Shown: piece after piece, positions 43,096 through 54,075 of the stretch
How the letters are laid out: each line of letters begins with the position of its first letter
How positions within the stretch are numbered: position 1 is the first letter of the stretch
Assembly: GCA_037176725.1 (NCBI GenBank)
Contig: JAZBRS010000013.1
Coordinates: 5,583,001-5,647,000, forward strand
DNA length: 64,000 nt
Source: Posidonia oceanica
Taxonomy: Eukaryota > Streptophyta > Magnoliopsida > Alismatales > Posidoniaceae
Direction: 5' to 3'
Notes under the pieces: model-generated
The model's database searches: none
What the model was told of the DNA's origin: nothing
The model's input: the letters and a program-made list of their open reading frames with translations, nothing else
Position numbers and translations under genes: made by a program

Positions 43096-46000
43096 TGTAA
43101 CATCTAGGTTTTCTAGAACTAACGGGTAAGCTTGGTGTGAGGAAATCTGGTGTATTTTTGGGAGTGGTTTGGGAGATTTACAATTTGTAAGGAAGAGGAG
43201 GGCTTTTGCACAATTTTTGTGCAAAAAGTTTATTTAAGAATGCAAATTTTCTCCATAGCCATGCACTGCCATTTTCCTTCCACTTTTTCAGGAGGCTGTC
43301 GGGCAACTAGGAAGGAGCGGCGGTAGAGCTTCTAGAGGCTTCCTCCTCCACCTTACCTGAGCCTTCTTCCTCCTCCTCCTTCGATCTGTGTGTGTGAGAG
43401 AGTGAGAGGCAAAGAGTGTGAGGCAGTGAAGAGTGAGAGGTGAGGTGTTGGAGCTGTGCACCCGAGCACCCCCCTGTCCTGTGAGAACTCCGGTCGACAC
43501 CAAGGGAGCTTCATTGCCGACGGACCTTCAACCACTATGTGGAGCACTCGTGAAGGTAGGATGAGCTTCTTGGGTTCATGGGTTGTCTCCTTCCCTGTTT
43601 TGGTGTTAACTTGGCTTAGTGGGTTGTCGTGAGGTGGGTGCTGTTGTTTCGAGCTCGAGTGGTCTCTGGCCTTCTTCCAGTGGTCGAGCAGCTCGTGGAA
43701 GGGTCGTTTGAGGCTTTGGATCAGAGGAGATCGCCGGAGGGTGAGTTGGGTCGCCTGTGGTGGTGAGGAAGCTTTGTGTGTGCCGTTTGAGGTACACACC
43801 CCTTCCTAGCTTTCAATTTTACTTGGAAATGATGTAGATGTGTAGATTAGTATGTTGTGGATGCATGATAGAGATTTCATGATTTTAGGGGATTTATTGT
43901 GGATTTTATGGATATTTTTTGATGATGGTTACTGTGTTGGAATTATTGGGCCGAATGACCTCCCTTGCTTTGGATTTTCATATCTTGATCTGTGGTTATC
44001 GAAATGCTTTGATTTTTGTCCCACGTGGTAGATGACTTGGAGATCTATGTTTTGAATATTTTTGTGCTATTTGTAGGTGTGTGTGCTGAGACCGGTTCAA
44101 GTTCCCAAACTAGGTAATTTTTTTGGGTTTCTGCGGGCTGTCTGATAAACCTGCAATTTTTTACTGTTGCGCGTATAGGGTGCACGTATTGGCTCTGCGT
44201 AAAGCCTCTACATTTTTCAAGGAGCTTCTGGCGCCTACTGGGCACCCAGCCAGCCTGCTTTGGCCTGGTTATGGCCAGGCCGGACCATGTAGTGGTTCCC
44301 TTGTTTCTAGTTGATGCTTAGAATCTAATTTCTAGTTTATTAGAGAGTTTTGTGGATTTAAAATGAATCCTTATCCTTTAAGAGATTGGTATTCTACATT
44401 ATACATTAGGGAAAGATGATGATTAGGCAAATTATTAGGGATGAGTTAGGATTGACTAAAATGGATTAGCAAGACCCCACTTGAGCTAGAGTTGGAATTG
44501 AAAGACTAAATAACATAGAAATGCTAAGGTCTTCCCTAATTGGTATAGACGGACATTAGGGAATATGTTAATCTAAGAATTAGATCTTGGCACCAGAACT
44601 TAGTGTTCTGGGTGCCATTTGTATGGTGTTCGGTCTCGTAAGTTCATTGGAACTTCGGGACCGATGCTTTGCTTATGGTGGGCGTCTCCTGGGTAAATGA
44701 CATGCCCAAAAGGTGCCATTGTTTCTCTGGTTGCCGTGTTTTGAAATGTGGTTCTAGACTCGACAGTGAAGCAATCGAGGCTTTGTTTGAGCTATGCTTT
44801 CAGCTCGTGGTTTTGTGTTGTGCTTGGTACTGTGTTTTGAAGTATTTTGAGTTGTCATCTTAGGATTTCGAAATGGTTTTCGAAAAGAGTTTTGAAAAGA
44901 AAATGCATGGGTTTGGCAAAGGTTTTGGAAAGAGTTTTCCGGTGTTTTTTGTGTGTGGCGGACCAAGATACTGGAGGGGCATGTCGATGGAATCAGAGGA
45001 TGTGATGACATTCCTGGTTGGTCGGGCACGTTGCCTAGGTTGAGGTCCTGAGACCAAGAGGCTGAGGTAAGTGTTCGTCAGATCTTAGAGGTATGATACT
45101 CCTTGATTGTCGTTCACGAGGTCGAGGCTGAGGTCCGCGGGTTGGGGGTACCGACTGGACTTAGAGGTATGATACTCAGCTTGTTACGGGTGCCGAGGAC
45201 CCAGTGTACTGACTATACATAGTGTATCATGGCAGCAGACACAGGGGGTATAAGACCTCTGAGTATCTAGACGTGATACCCTAGTTAGTACGGGTACCAA
45301 GATTGGTTGGTGTGGACTGAGCCAGGGGGTGAGGAGCCCCTGGGGTTTGGAGCACTGAGTCAGGGTGCTTAGAGGGCGTACCCTGTGGTATCTTGTCGAG
45401 AGACAGGACCTGTTGAGGCTTGTTGGTCAGGACGGTTCACTCCCCCACAGGGTGGTCGACCATAGTAGTGCAAGGACATCGTGGTAGCTCCTCGGTGGAC
45501 TGCTTGTGCCTAGGTGTGTCGCTTGGGCCCAAGTGACGACACTTTGTTTGTGTGTGGTTGTTGTGCTTGTGGCCGCGCCTGTGGGGCATAGGTCTTGCAC
45601 TAGTGAGGCGCATTGGTTTGGCTGAGCAATGTCTCAGCGCTAGCTTTGTGTTTTGGTGTTGTTGTGTGTGTTCTGAATGCTATTGAGGGTATTCAGACAT
45701 GGTTGGTTGTCTAGTCCGCACCAGGAGTGTGATGGACCAAACCACGAGTTTTGGGACTTAATGTGGGTAGTGTGGCCATTTCAAGTATGCATAAAGATTT
45801 TGAAAAGAGCATGCATATGGTTTTGAAAGGAAAAGAGAAAAGATGATTTCAAAGGCATGTTTTCAGTGATTTGCTTTGTTTAGGCAGTGATGTATGCCCT
45901 GTTGTGGCATCCAGGAGAGATGCCTGTGTTTGTTTGCTTGTGGTGTGGTTACGCCTGTTTCCTTGACGTGGTTTGTCGAGCTGGGTGTGTGTTGGGTGCC

Positions 46001-46253
46001 CTATTGAGTGGTCACTCACTTGTACTTTGTTTTTATTTTTGGCAGGTGCAGGATAGGAGCTGGAGTTGCTAGTGCATATAGGAAAGGAGTCACATTGCCA
46101 CACATCAAGGGTTCTGAGTAAGTAAGTTATTTAAGTTTATTTTATTTCTGCTCTATAGTAATTATGAGAATTTAGTTCTATAGTTCATTAATGCTAATAA
46201 GATAAAAACAATATATAACTAGGTTGAGAGGTAACGACGTTGGGGTCGTTACA
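43096..46253 (+). repeat. LARD LTR 1
   Basis: 3,158 bp, TGTAACATCTAGG...GGGTCGTTACA. Contains the palindrome GGCACCAGAAC/GTTCTGGGTGCC (about 44589-44616) and a GGCCTGG/CCAGGCC hairpin near 44263. Confidence 0.92.
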
Positions 46254-46256
46254 GAG

Positions 46257-46268
46257 TAGTATCAAAGC
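46257..46268 (+). promoter_or_regulatory. Primer binding site, copy 1 (tRNA-iMet-like)
   Basis: TAGTATCAAAGC, one base from copy 2 (TGGTATCAAAGC) and two from the usual TGGTATCAGAGC. Confidence 0.75.
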
Positions 46269-48610
46269 ACTAGGTTACCTAGGAGCACTAGCCTAGGGAT
46301 GTCTAGTCAGGTGACTCCGTAGATCTACATTTCATGCATTCCTGCATCTTGATTTTATCGATTTTCTTGATCTTCTTGCTTGTGGTGTTAAGGAGTGCCT
46401 TCGTCTCCAGCTCCAGCATTGGCGAGGACAATTCGTGAAGTGCCACGTGGAACCAGGGAGTGATGGTCTGCTCGTTTGAGGAAGTAGACATCGACTCCTC
46501 TTTGGAAAGTATCCAGTGGTTGGACCTTGAGATCGCCGTATGGCTAGAGTTGTTTTGTGGGAGCTATTGGGAGCACAGGGCAGCGTTCGCTCGAGTGGAG
46601 TGGTTCGCTTTAACTCCTCAACTCCGTGAAGCGTGGTGTGTGGTGCGGTCCACTAGTATAGTGTGGATTAAGCACTGTGTTGCCCGTGGGCGTGGTGGCA
46701 GTTGTTTTCTGGGCAAGACTCAGCGCTGGCATGCGGGGTAGGAGACCTTGTTGTGTGTGTGGTCAGATGAGTCGTGTCGCCTGGGGTTGTACACGTCTAC
46801 TATGGGTACTAGTCTGGCTGTTGTGCTGTTTTTGTGGGAAGGCAGTGGTAGGTTCTGCTACTGCTGCTTGTGGATTTTGAGGTGTGGTGCCTTGATTCCT
46901 TTAAGGGGGTTAGGCACCTCACGATAGTTGATCAGAGGACGTGTTTGTTTTGCCACTATCCCTTGTTGGGCAGTTGGGTATTGTTGTGGTGGGAGAGATG
47001 CAGTAGGTGACTGTCTCTCGTGTGACCTTCACTTTTGTTGTTGCTTGTTTTGTTGTTGGTGTGGAGGATGTCTGAGGTTTCATCCTCTTGTGGTCGCATT
47101 TGGGTAAGCATGAGGCTTTCCTGATGTGTGTGGTTGCGGTTGGGCGGTGTTGTGCTGTCGTGGGGGGAAGGGGTGCAGTAATTGTCTGCTCCTTGTGTAG
47201 CCCTCCACGATTGTGGGTTTGCTTGTTTCGTTTATTGTCTGTCGTGTCTTGTTGGTTGTCGTGTGTGTGGAGGATATCTGCAGCTCCGTCCTCTAGTTGT
47301 TGTTTCTAGGTGAAGCGTGAGGCTTCCCAGATTTTTGTTGTGTTTCTGGATGAAGCGTGAGGCTTCCTAGATGTCTGTTGTGTTTCTAGGGGAAGCGAGA
47401 GGCTTCCCAGAGGTTGGTTGCTGTCTCTAGGTGACTTGGTGATTCCCCAGGTGTGTTGTTGGTTTTTGGGTGATTGTGTGGGTCCCTAGATGTTTGTTGG
47501 TTGTCTCTGGGTGACTGTGTGGGTCCCCAGGTGTGTGTTGTTGTTTCTGGGCGACTCGGTGAGTCTCTAGATGTTGGGTGTTGTTTCTGGGCGACTTGGT
47601 GAGTCCCCAATGTCGGGCATTGTTTCTGGGCGACTCGGTGAGTCCTCAGATGTTGGGTGTCGTCTCTGGGTGACTGTGTGGGTCTCCAGATGTGTGTTGT
47701 TGTTTCTGGGCGACTCAGCGAGTCCCTAGATGTCGGTTGTTGTTTCTAGGTGACTTGGTGAGTCCCCAGATGTCAGGTGTTGTTTCTGGGCGACTCGGTG
47801 AGTCTCCAGATGTCGGATGTCATCTCTGGGTGACTATGTGGGTCCCTGGATGTGTGTAGTTGTTCCAGATACTTTGTTAGAGGACAGAGTTATCTGGGAG
47901 GGTTTGCGTGTGTGAGTCGTGTGTTGGTGCTGCGCGGTCGAGTCGCGCATTTTGTTTGTGGGTTTGGCCATGGTGTAGCATGGCTTTGTGTGTTGTTTGA
48001 TGTGTGTTGTTTGGGGTATCCTGTTTGGATGCCCAGTTGTTTTTGGTTGTGGGTGATTCGAATAGCTGAGTGTTGTTCGAGCTGTGGAGATTCTTTCTCC
48101 TGTATTTTCTTGGGGTATCTTGTTGGGAATGCCCAGTTGGTTTTCTTGTTTGGTGTTGGATCGAATGGTGTGATACTGTTCGATCTATGGAGATCTTCTT
48201 TTTTTTGTCTCCTTGGGTGGTTGTTGACCAGGTTGTGCTTCAGAGTAGCGTAGTGGATGCTGGTGGGAGCTGGTTGTACCTAATCATTCCTGTGGTTGTG
48301 TGTTTGCCAGAGAGGCTGAGGATGTTCAGGGACTCTGGGAGACACTATTTTGGAGCTTGTGGGTGGAGATTTTGTGTCCTGAAGGGACCTTCATTCAGGA
48401 TTTCAGCGGCTTTGGACTCGAAGATGGCTGAGTCCTTGGCTTTGCTTTGGATCTTTGGTGGGATGAGATGGCTGTGAGGCATGGATTTCTCCTACCAATT
48501 CCGAGTTTTGGGCGGCATTGTTGTTTTGTTGATTTGGATCTGTGAGTTTGGCATCCTAATTTGGTACCCTTGGTTTTTCGTCTTGAGCATTTCGAGGGTG
48601 AAATTCCTTT
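46269..48610 (+). other. LARD internal region 1
   Basis: Non-coding or decayed. A 93-codon open stretch (46460-46741, WLDLEIAVWLELFCGSYWEH...) is kept almost unchanged in internal region 2 (52018-52299), at the place where gag would start, but has no recognised family and may be chance. It also holds a ~40-bp minisatellite. Confidence 0.7.
47296..47856 (+). repeat. ~40-bp minisatellite, about 14 units
   Basis: Units of 39-41 bp built on GTTTCTGGGCGACTCGGTGA then GTCCCCAGATGTCGGGTGTT, with a first subgroup using GAAGCGTGAGGCTTCCCAGA. Also present at 52858-53420. Confidence 0.88.
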
Positions 48611-48623
48611 AAGGAGGTTAGGA
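48611..48623 (+). promoter_or_regulatory. Polypurine tract, LARD
   Basis: AAGGAGGTTAGGA directly before LTR2 TG at 48624; preceded by TTCGAGGGTGAAATTCCTTT, a Del/Tekay-like phrase. Confidence 0.8.
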
Positions 48624-51600
48624 TGTAACATCTAAGTTTTCTAGAACTAACGGGTAAGCTTGGCGTGAGGAAATCTGGCATGTTTTTGGAAGTGGTTTGG
48701 GAGATTCGCAGTTTGTGAGGAAGAGGAGGGCTTTTGCGCAATTTTTGTGTAAAAAGTTTATTTAAGAATGTAGATTTTCTCCACAGCCATGCACTACCAT
48801 TTTCCTTCCGCTTTTTTAGGTGACTGTCGAGCGACTGGGAAGGAGCGGTGGTGGAGCTTCTGGAGGCTTCTTCCTCCACCTTACCTGAGCCTTCTTCCTC
48901 CTCCTCCTTCGATCTGTGTGTGTGAGAGAGTGAGAGGCAAAGAGTGTGAGGCAGTGAAGAGTGAGAGGTGAGGTGTTGGAGCTGTGCACCCGAGCACCCC
49001 CCTGTCCTGTGAGAACTCCGGTCGACACCAAGGGAGCTTCATTGCCGACGGACCTTCAACCACTATGTGGAGCACTCGTGAAGGTAGGATGAGCTTCTTG
49101 GGTTCATGGGTTGTCTCCTTCCCTGTTTTGGTGTTAACTTGGCTTAGTGGGTTGTCGTGAGGTGGGTGCTGTTGTTTCGAGCTCGAGTGGTCTCTGGCCT
49201 TCTTCCAGTGGTCGAGCAGCTCGTGGAAGGGTCGTCTGAGGCTTTGGATCAGAGGAGATCGCCGGAGGGTGAGTTGGGTCGCCTGTGGTGGTGAGGAAGC
49301 TTTGTGTGTGCCGTTTGAGGTACACACCCCTTCCTAGCTTTCAATTTTACTTGGAAATGATGTAGATGTGTAGATTAGTATGTTGTGGATGCATGATAGA
49401 GATTTCATGATTTTAGGGGATTTATTGTGGATTTTATGGATATTTTTGGATGATGGTTACTGTGTTGGAATTTTTGGGCCGAATGACCTCCCTTGCTTTG
49501 GATTTTCATATCTTGATCTGTGGTTATCGAAATGCTTTGATTTTTGCCCACGTGGTAGATGACTTGGAGATCTATGTTTTGGATATTTTTGTGTTATATG
49601 TTGGTTCGTGTGCTGAGACCGGTTCAAGTTCCCAAATCAGGTGATTTTTTTGGGTTTCTGCGGGCTGTCTGATAAACCTGCAATTTTTTACTGTTGCGCG
49701 TATAGGGTGCACATATTGGCTCCGCGTAAAGCCTCCACATTTTTCCAGGAGCATTTGGTGCCTATTGGGCACCAGTGGGTTCCCTTGGGGTGCCCAACTA
49801 GCCTACTTTGGCCTGGTTATGGCCAGGCCAGACCTTGTAGTGGTTCCCTTATTTCTAGTTGATGCTTAGAATCTAATTTCTGGTTTATTAGAGAGTTTTG
49901 TGGATTTAAAATGAATCCTTGTCGTTTAAGAGATTGGTATTCTACATTATACATTAGGGCAAGATGATGATTAGGCAAATTATTAGGGATGAGTTAGGAT
50001 TGACTAAAATGGATTAGCAAGACCCCACTTGAGCTAGAGTTGGAATTGAAAGACTAAATAACATAGAAATGCTAAGGTCTTCCCTAATTGGTATAGACGG
50101 ACATTAGGGAATATGTTAATCTAAGAATTAGATCTTGGCACCAGAACTTAGTGTTCTGGGTGCCATTTGTCTGGTGTTCGGTCTCGTAAGTTCATTTGAA
50201 CTTCGGGACCGATGCTTTGCTTATGTTGGGCGTCTCCTGGGTAAATGATATGCCCAGAAGGTACCACTATTTCTCTGGTTGCCGTGTTTTGAAATGTGGT
50301 TCTGGACTCGACAGTGAAGCTGTCGTGGCTGTGTTTGAGCTGTGCTTTCAGCTCGTGGTGTTGTGTTGTGCTTGGTACTGTGTTTTGAAGTATTTTGACT
50401 TGTCATCTTAGGATTTCGAAATGGTTTTCGAAAAGAGTTTTGAAAAGAAAATGCATGGGTTTGGTAAAGGTTTTGGAAAGAGTTTTCCGGTGTTTTCTGT
50501 GTGTGGTGGACCAAGATACTGGAGAGGCATGTCGATGGGATCAGGGGATGTGCCGACATTCCTGGTTGGTCGGGCGCGTTGCCTAGGTTGAGGTCCTGAG
50601 ACCAAGAGGCTGAGGTAAGTGTTCGTCAGATCTTGGAGATATGATACTCTTTGATTGTCGTTCACGAGGCCGAGGCTGTGTTCCATGGGTTGGCGGTACC
50701 GACTGGACTTGGAGGTATGACACTCTGCTTGTTCCGGGTGCCGAGGACCCAGGGTACAGACTGTACATAGTGTAACGTGACAGCGGACACATGGGGTATG
50801 AAACCTCTGAGTAGCTAGACGTGATACCCTAGTTAGTACGGGTACCGACTCTGCTTGGTGTGGACTGAGCCTAGGGGTGAGGAGCCTCATGTGTTTGGAG
50901 CACTGAGTCAGGACGCTTAGAGGGCATATCCTGTGGTGTCCTGCTGAGAGACAGGGCCTGTTGAGGCTTGTTGGTCAGGACGATTCAATCCCCCACAGGG
51001 TGGTCGACCGTAGTGGTGCAGGGACACTGTGGTAGCGCCTCGCTGGACTGCTTGTGGCTAGGTGTCTCATTTGGGCCCAAGTGACGACACTTTGTTTGTG
51101 TGTGAGGTTGCTGTGCTTGTGGCCACGCTTGTGGGGCATAGGTCTTGCGCTAGTGAGGCGCATTGGTTTGGCTGAGTAGTGTCTCAACGTTGGCTTTGTG
51201 TTTTGGTGTTGTAGTGTTGTTGTATGCGTTCTGAATGCTATTGAGGGTATTCAGACATGTTTGGTTGTCTGGTCTGCACCAGGAGTGTGATGGACCAAAC
51301 CACGAGTTTTGGGGCTTGATTTGGCTAGTGTGGCCATTTCAAGTATGCATAAAGATTTTCAAAAGAGCATGCATATGGTTTTGAAAGGAAAAAAGAAAAG
51401 ATGATTTCAAAGGCATGTTTTCAGTGGTTTGCTTTGTTTGGGCAGTATGTATGCCCTATTGTGGCATCCAGGAGCGATGCCTGTGTTTGTTTGCTTATGG
51501 CGTGGTTACGCTTGTTTCCTTGACGTGGTTTGTCGAGCTGGGGTGTGTGCTTGGTGACCAATTGAGTGGTCACTCTCATGTACTTTGTTTCTATTTTTGG

Positions 51601-51811
51601 CAGGTACAGGATAGAATTTGGAGTTGCTAGTGCATATAGGAAAGGAGTCACAATGCCACACATCAAGGGTTCTGAGTAAGTAAGTTATTTAAGTTTATTT
51701 TATTTCTGCTCTATAGTAATTGTGAGAATTTAGTTCTATAGTTCATTAATGCTAATAAGATAAAAACAATATATAGCTAGGTTGAAAGGTAACGACGTTG
51801 GGGTCGTTACA
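48624..51811 (+). repeat. LARD LTR 2
   Basis: 3,188 bp, TGTAACATCTAAG...GGGTCGTTACA. Nearly identical to LTR1, with about 21 bp extra in the palindromic block near 49765-49800 (AGTGGGTTCCCTTGGGG). Confidence 0.92.
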
Positions 51812-51814
51812 GAG

Positions 51815-51826
51815 TGGTATCAAAGC
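51815..51826 (+). promoter_or_regulatory. Primer binding site, copy 2 (tRNA-iMet-like)
   Basis: TGGTATCAAAGC just inside LTR2. Confidence 0.78.
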
Positions 51827-54075
51827 ACTAGGTTACCTAGGAGCACTAGCCTAGGGATGTCTGGTCAGGTGACTCCGTAGATCTACATTTCATGCATTCC
51901 TGCACCTTGATTTTATCGATTTTCTTGATCTTCTTGCTTGCGGTGTTAAGGAGTGCCTTCGTCTCCAGCTCCAGCATTGGCGAGGACAATTCGTGAAGTG
52001 CCACGTGGAACCAGGGAGTGATGGTCTGCTCATTTGAGGAAGTAGACATCGACTCCTCTTTGGAAGGTATCCAGTGGTTGGACCTTGAGATCGCCGTATG
52101 GCTAGAGTTGTTTTGTGGGAGCTATTGGGAGCACAGGGCAGCGTTCGCTCGAGTGGAGTGGTTCGCTTTAACTCCTCAACTCCGTGAAGCGTGGTGTGTG
52201 GTGCGGTCCACTAGTATAGTGTGGATTAAGCACTGTGTTGCCCGTGGGCGTGGTGGCAGTTGTTTTTTGGGCAAGACTCAGTGCTGGCATGCGGGGTAGG
52301 AGACCCTGTTGTGTGTGTGGTCAGATGAGTCGTGTCGCCTGGGATTGTACACGTCTACTATGCGTACTAGTCTGGTTGTTGTGCTATGTTTGTGGGAAGG
52401 TAGTGGTAGGTTCTGCTACTGCTGCTTGTGGATTTTGAGGTGTGGTGCCTTAATTCCTTTAAGGGGGTTAGGCACCTCACGATAGCTGATTAGAGGACAT
52501 GTCTGTTTTGCCACCATCCCTTGTTAGGCAGTTGGGTGTTGTTGAGGAGGGAGAGATGCAGTAGGTGACTGTCTCTCATGTGACCTCCACTTTTGTTGTT
52601 GCTTGTTTTGTTGTTGGTGTGGAGGATGTCTGAGGTTTCATCCTCCTGTGGTCGCATCTAGGTAAGCATGAGGCTTCCCAGATGTGTGTGGTTGCGGTTG
52701 GGCAGTGTTGTGCTATCGTGGGGGGAAGGGGTGCAGTAGTTGTCTGCTCCTTGTGTGGCCCTCCACGATTGTGGGTTTGCTTGTTTCGTTTATTGTCTGT
52801 CGTGTCTTGTTGGTTGTCGTGTGTGTGGAGGATATCTGCAGCTCCGTCCTCTAGTTGTTGTTTCTAGGTGAAGCGTGAGGCTTCCCAGATTTTTGTTGTG
52901 TTTCTGGATGAAGCGTGAGGCTTCCTAGATGTCTGTTGTGTTTCTAGGGGAAGCGAGAGGCTTCCCAAAGGTTGGTTGCTGTCTCTGGGTGACTCGGTGA
53001 GTCCCCAGGTGTGTTGTTGGTTTCTAGGTGACTGTGTGGGTCCGTAGATGTTTGTTGATTGTCTCTAGGTGACTATGTGGGTCCCCAGGTGTGAGTTGTT
53101 GTTTTTGGGCGACTCGGTGAGTCCTCAGATGTCGGGTGTTGTTTCTAGGCGACTTGGTGAGTCCCCAGATGTCGAGTGTTGTTTCTGGGCAACTCGGTGA
53201 GTCCCCAGATGTTGGGTGTCGTCTCTGCGTGACTGTATGGGTCCCTAGATGTGTGTTGTTGTTTCTAGGCAACTCGGTGAGTCTCCAGATGTCAGGTGTT
53301 GTTTCTAGGCGACTTGGTGGGTCCCCAGATGTCGGATGTTGTTTCTGGGCGACTCGGTGAGTCTTCAGATGTCGGGTGTCATCTCTGGGTGACTATGTAG
53401 GTCCCCGGATGTGTGTAGTTGTTCCAGATACTCTGTTAAAGGACAGAGTTATCTGGGAGGGATTGCGTGTGTGAGTCGTGTGTTGGTGCTGCGTGGTCGA
53501 GTCGCACATTTTGTTTGTGGGTTTGGCCATGGTGTAGCATGGCTTTGTATGTTGTTTGATGTGTGTTGTTTGGGGTATCCTGTTTGGCTGCCCAGTTGTT
53601 TTTGGTTGTGGGTGGTTCGAATAGCTGAGTGTTGTTCGAGCTGTGGAGATTCTTTCTCCTGTATTTTCTTGGGGTATCCTGTTGGCAATGCCCAGTTGAT
53701 TTTCCTTTTTGGTGTTAGATCGAATGGTATGATGCTGTTCGATCTATGGAGATCTTCTTTTTTTTTGTCTCCTTGGGTGGTTGTTGACCAGGTTGTGCTT
53801 CAGAGTAGCGTAGTGGATGCTGGTGGGAGCTGGTTGTACCTAATCATTCCTGTGGTTGTGTGTTTGCCAGAGAGGCTGAGGATGTTCAGGGACTCTGGGA
53901 GACACTATTTTGGAGCTTGTGGGTGGAGATTTTGTGTCCTGAAGGGACCTTCATTCAGGATTTCAGCGGCTTTGGACTCGAAGATGGCTGAGTCCTTGGC
54001 TTTGCTTTGGATCTTTGGTGGGATGAGATGGCTGTGAGGCATGGATTTCTCCTACCAATTCCGAGTTTTGGGCGG
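51827..54075 (+). other. LARD internal region 2, truncated
   Basis: Matches internal region 1 closely and ends at GGGCGG (54070-54075), where region 1 has another ~120 bp before the LTR. The minisatellite is at 52858-53420. The missing end and third LTR may lie beyond the later insertions. Confidence 0.85.
52858..53420 (+). repeat. ~40-bp minisatellite, internal region 2
   Basis: Same units as 47296-47856, with different point changes and similar copy number. Confidence 0.88.

Larger units (their letters stand above)
43096..54075 (+). mobile_element. Non-autonomous LARD-like element in tandem: LTR-internal-LTR-internal
   Basis: LTR1 43096-46253, internal1 46254-48623, LTR2 48624-51811, internal2 51812-54075 (cut short at GGGCGG by the next LTR). 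Primer sites are tRNA-iMet-like and the polypurine tract sits before LTR2. No gag, protease, RT or integrase is recognisable in about 2.3 kb of internal DNA. Boundary phrases resemble Del/Tekay chromoviruses. The tandem form suggests unequal recombination between elements. Confidence 0.88.

Noticed and set aside
43353..43799. 148-codon minus-strand open frame, repeated at 48881-49327
   Set aside because: It is antisense inside two near-identical LTRs; conservation follows from LTR identity, with no domain.
53411..54037. 208-codon plus-strand open frame in LARD internal region 2
   Set aside because: Cys/Trp-rich composition without a domain; the matching frame in internal region 1 is split by a change in a T-run length, so it is most likely chance.
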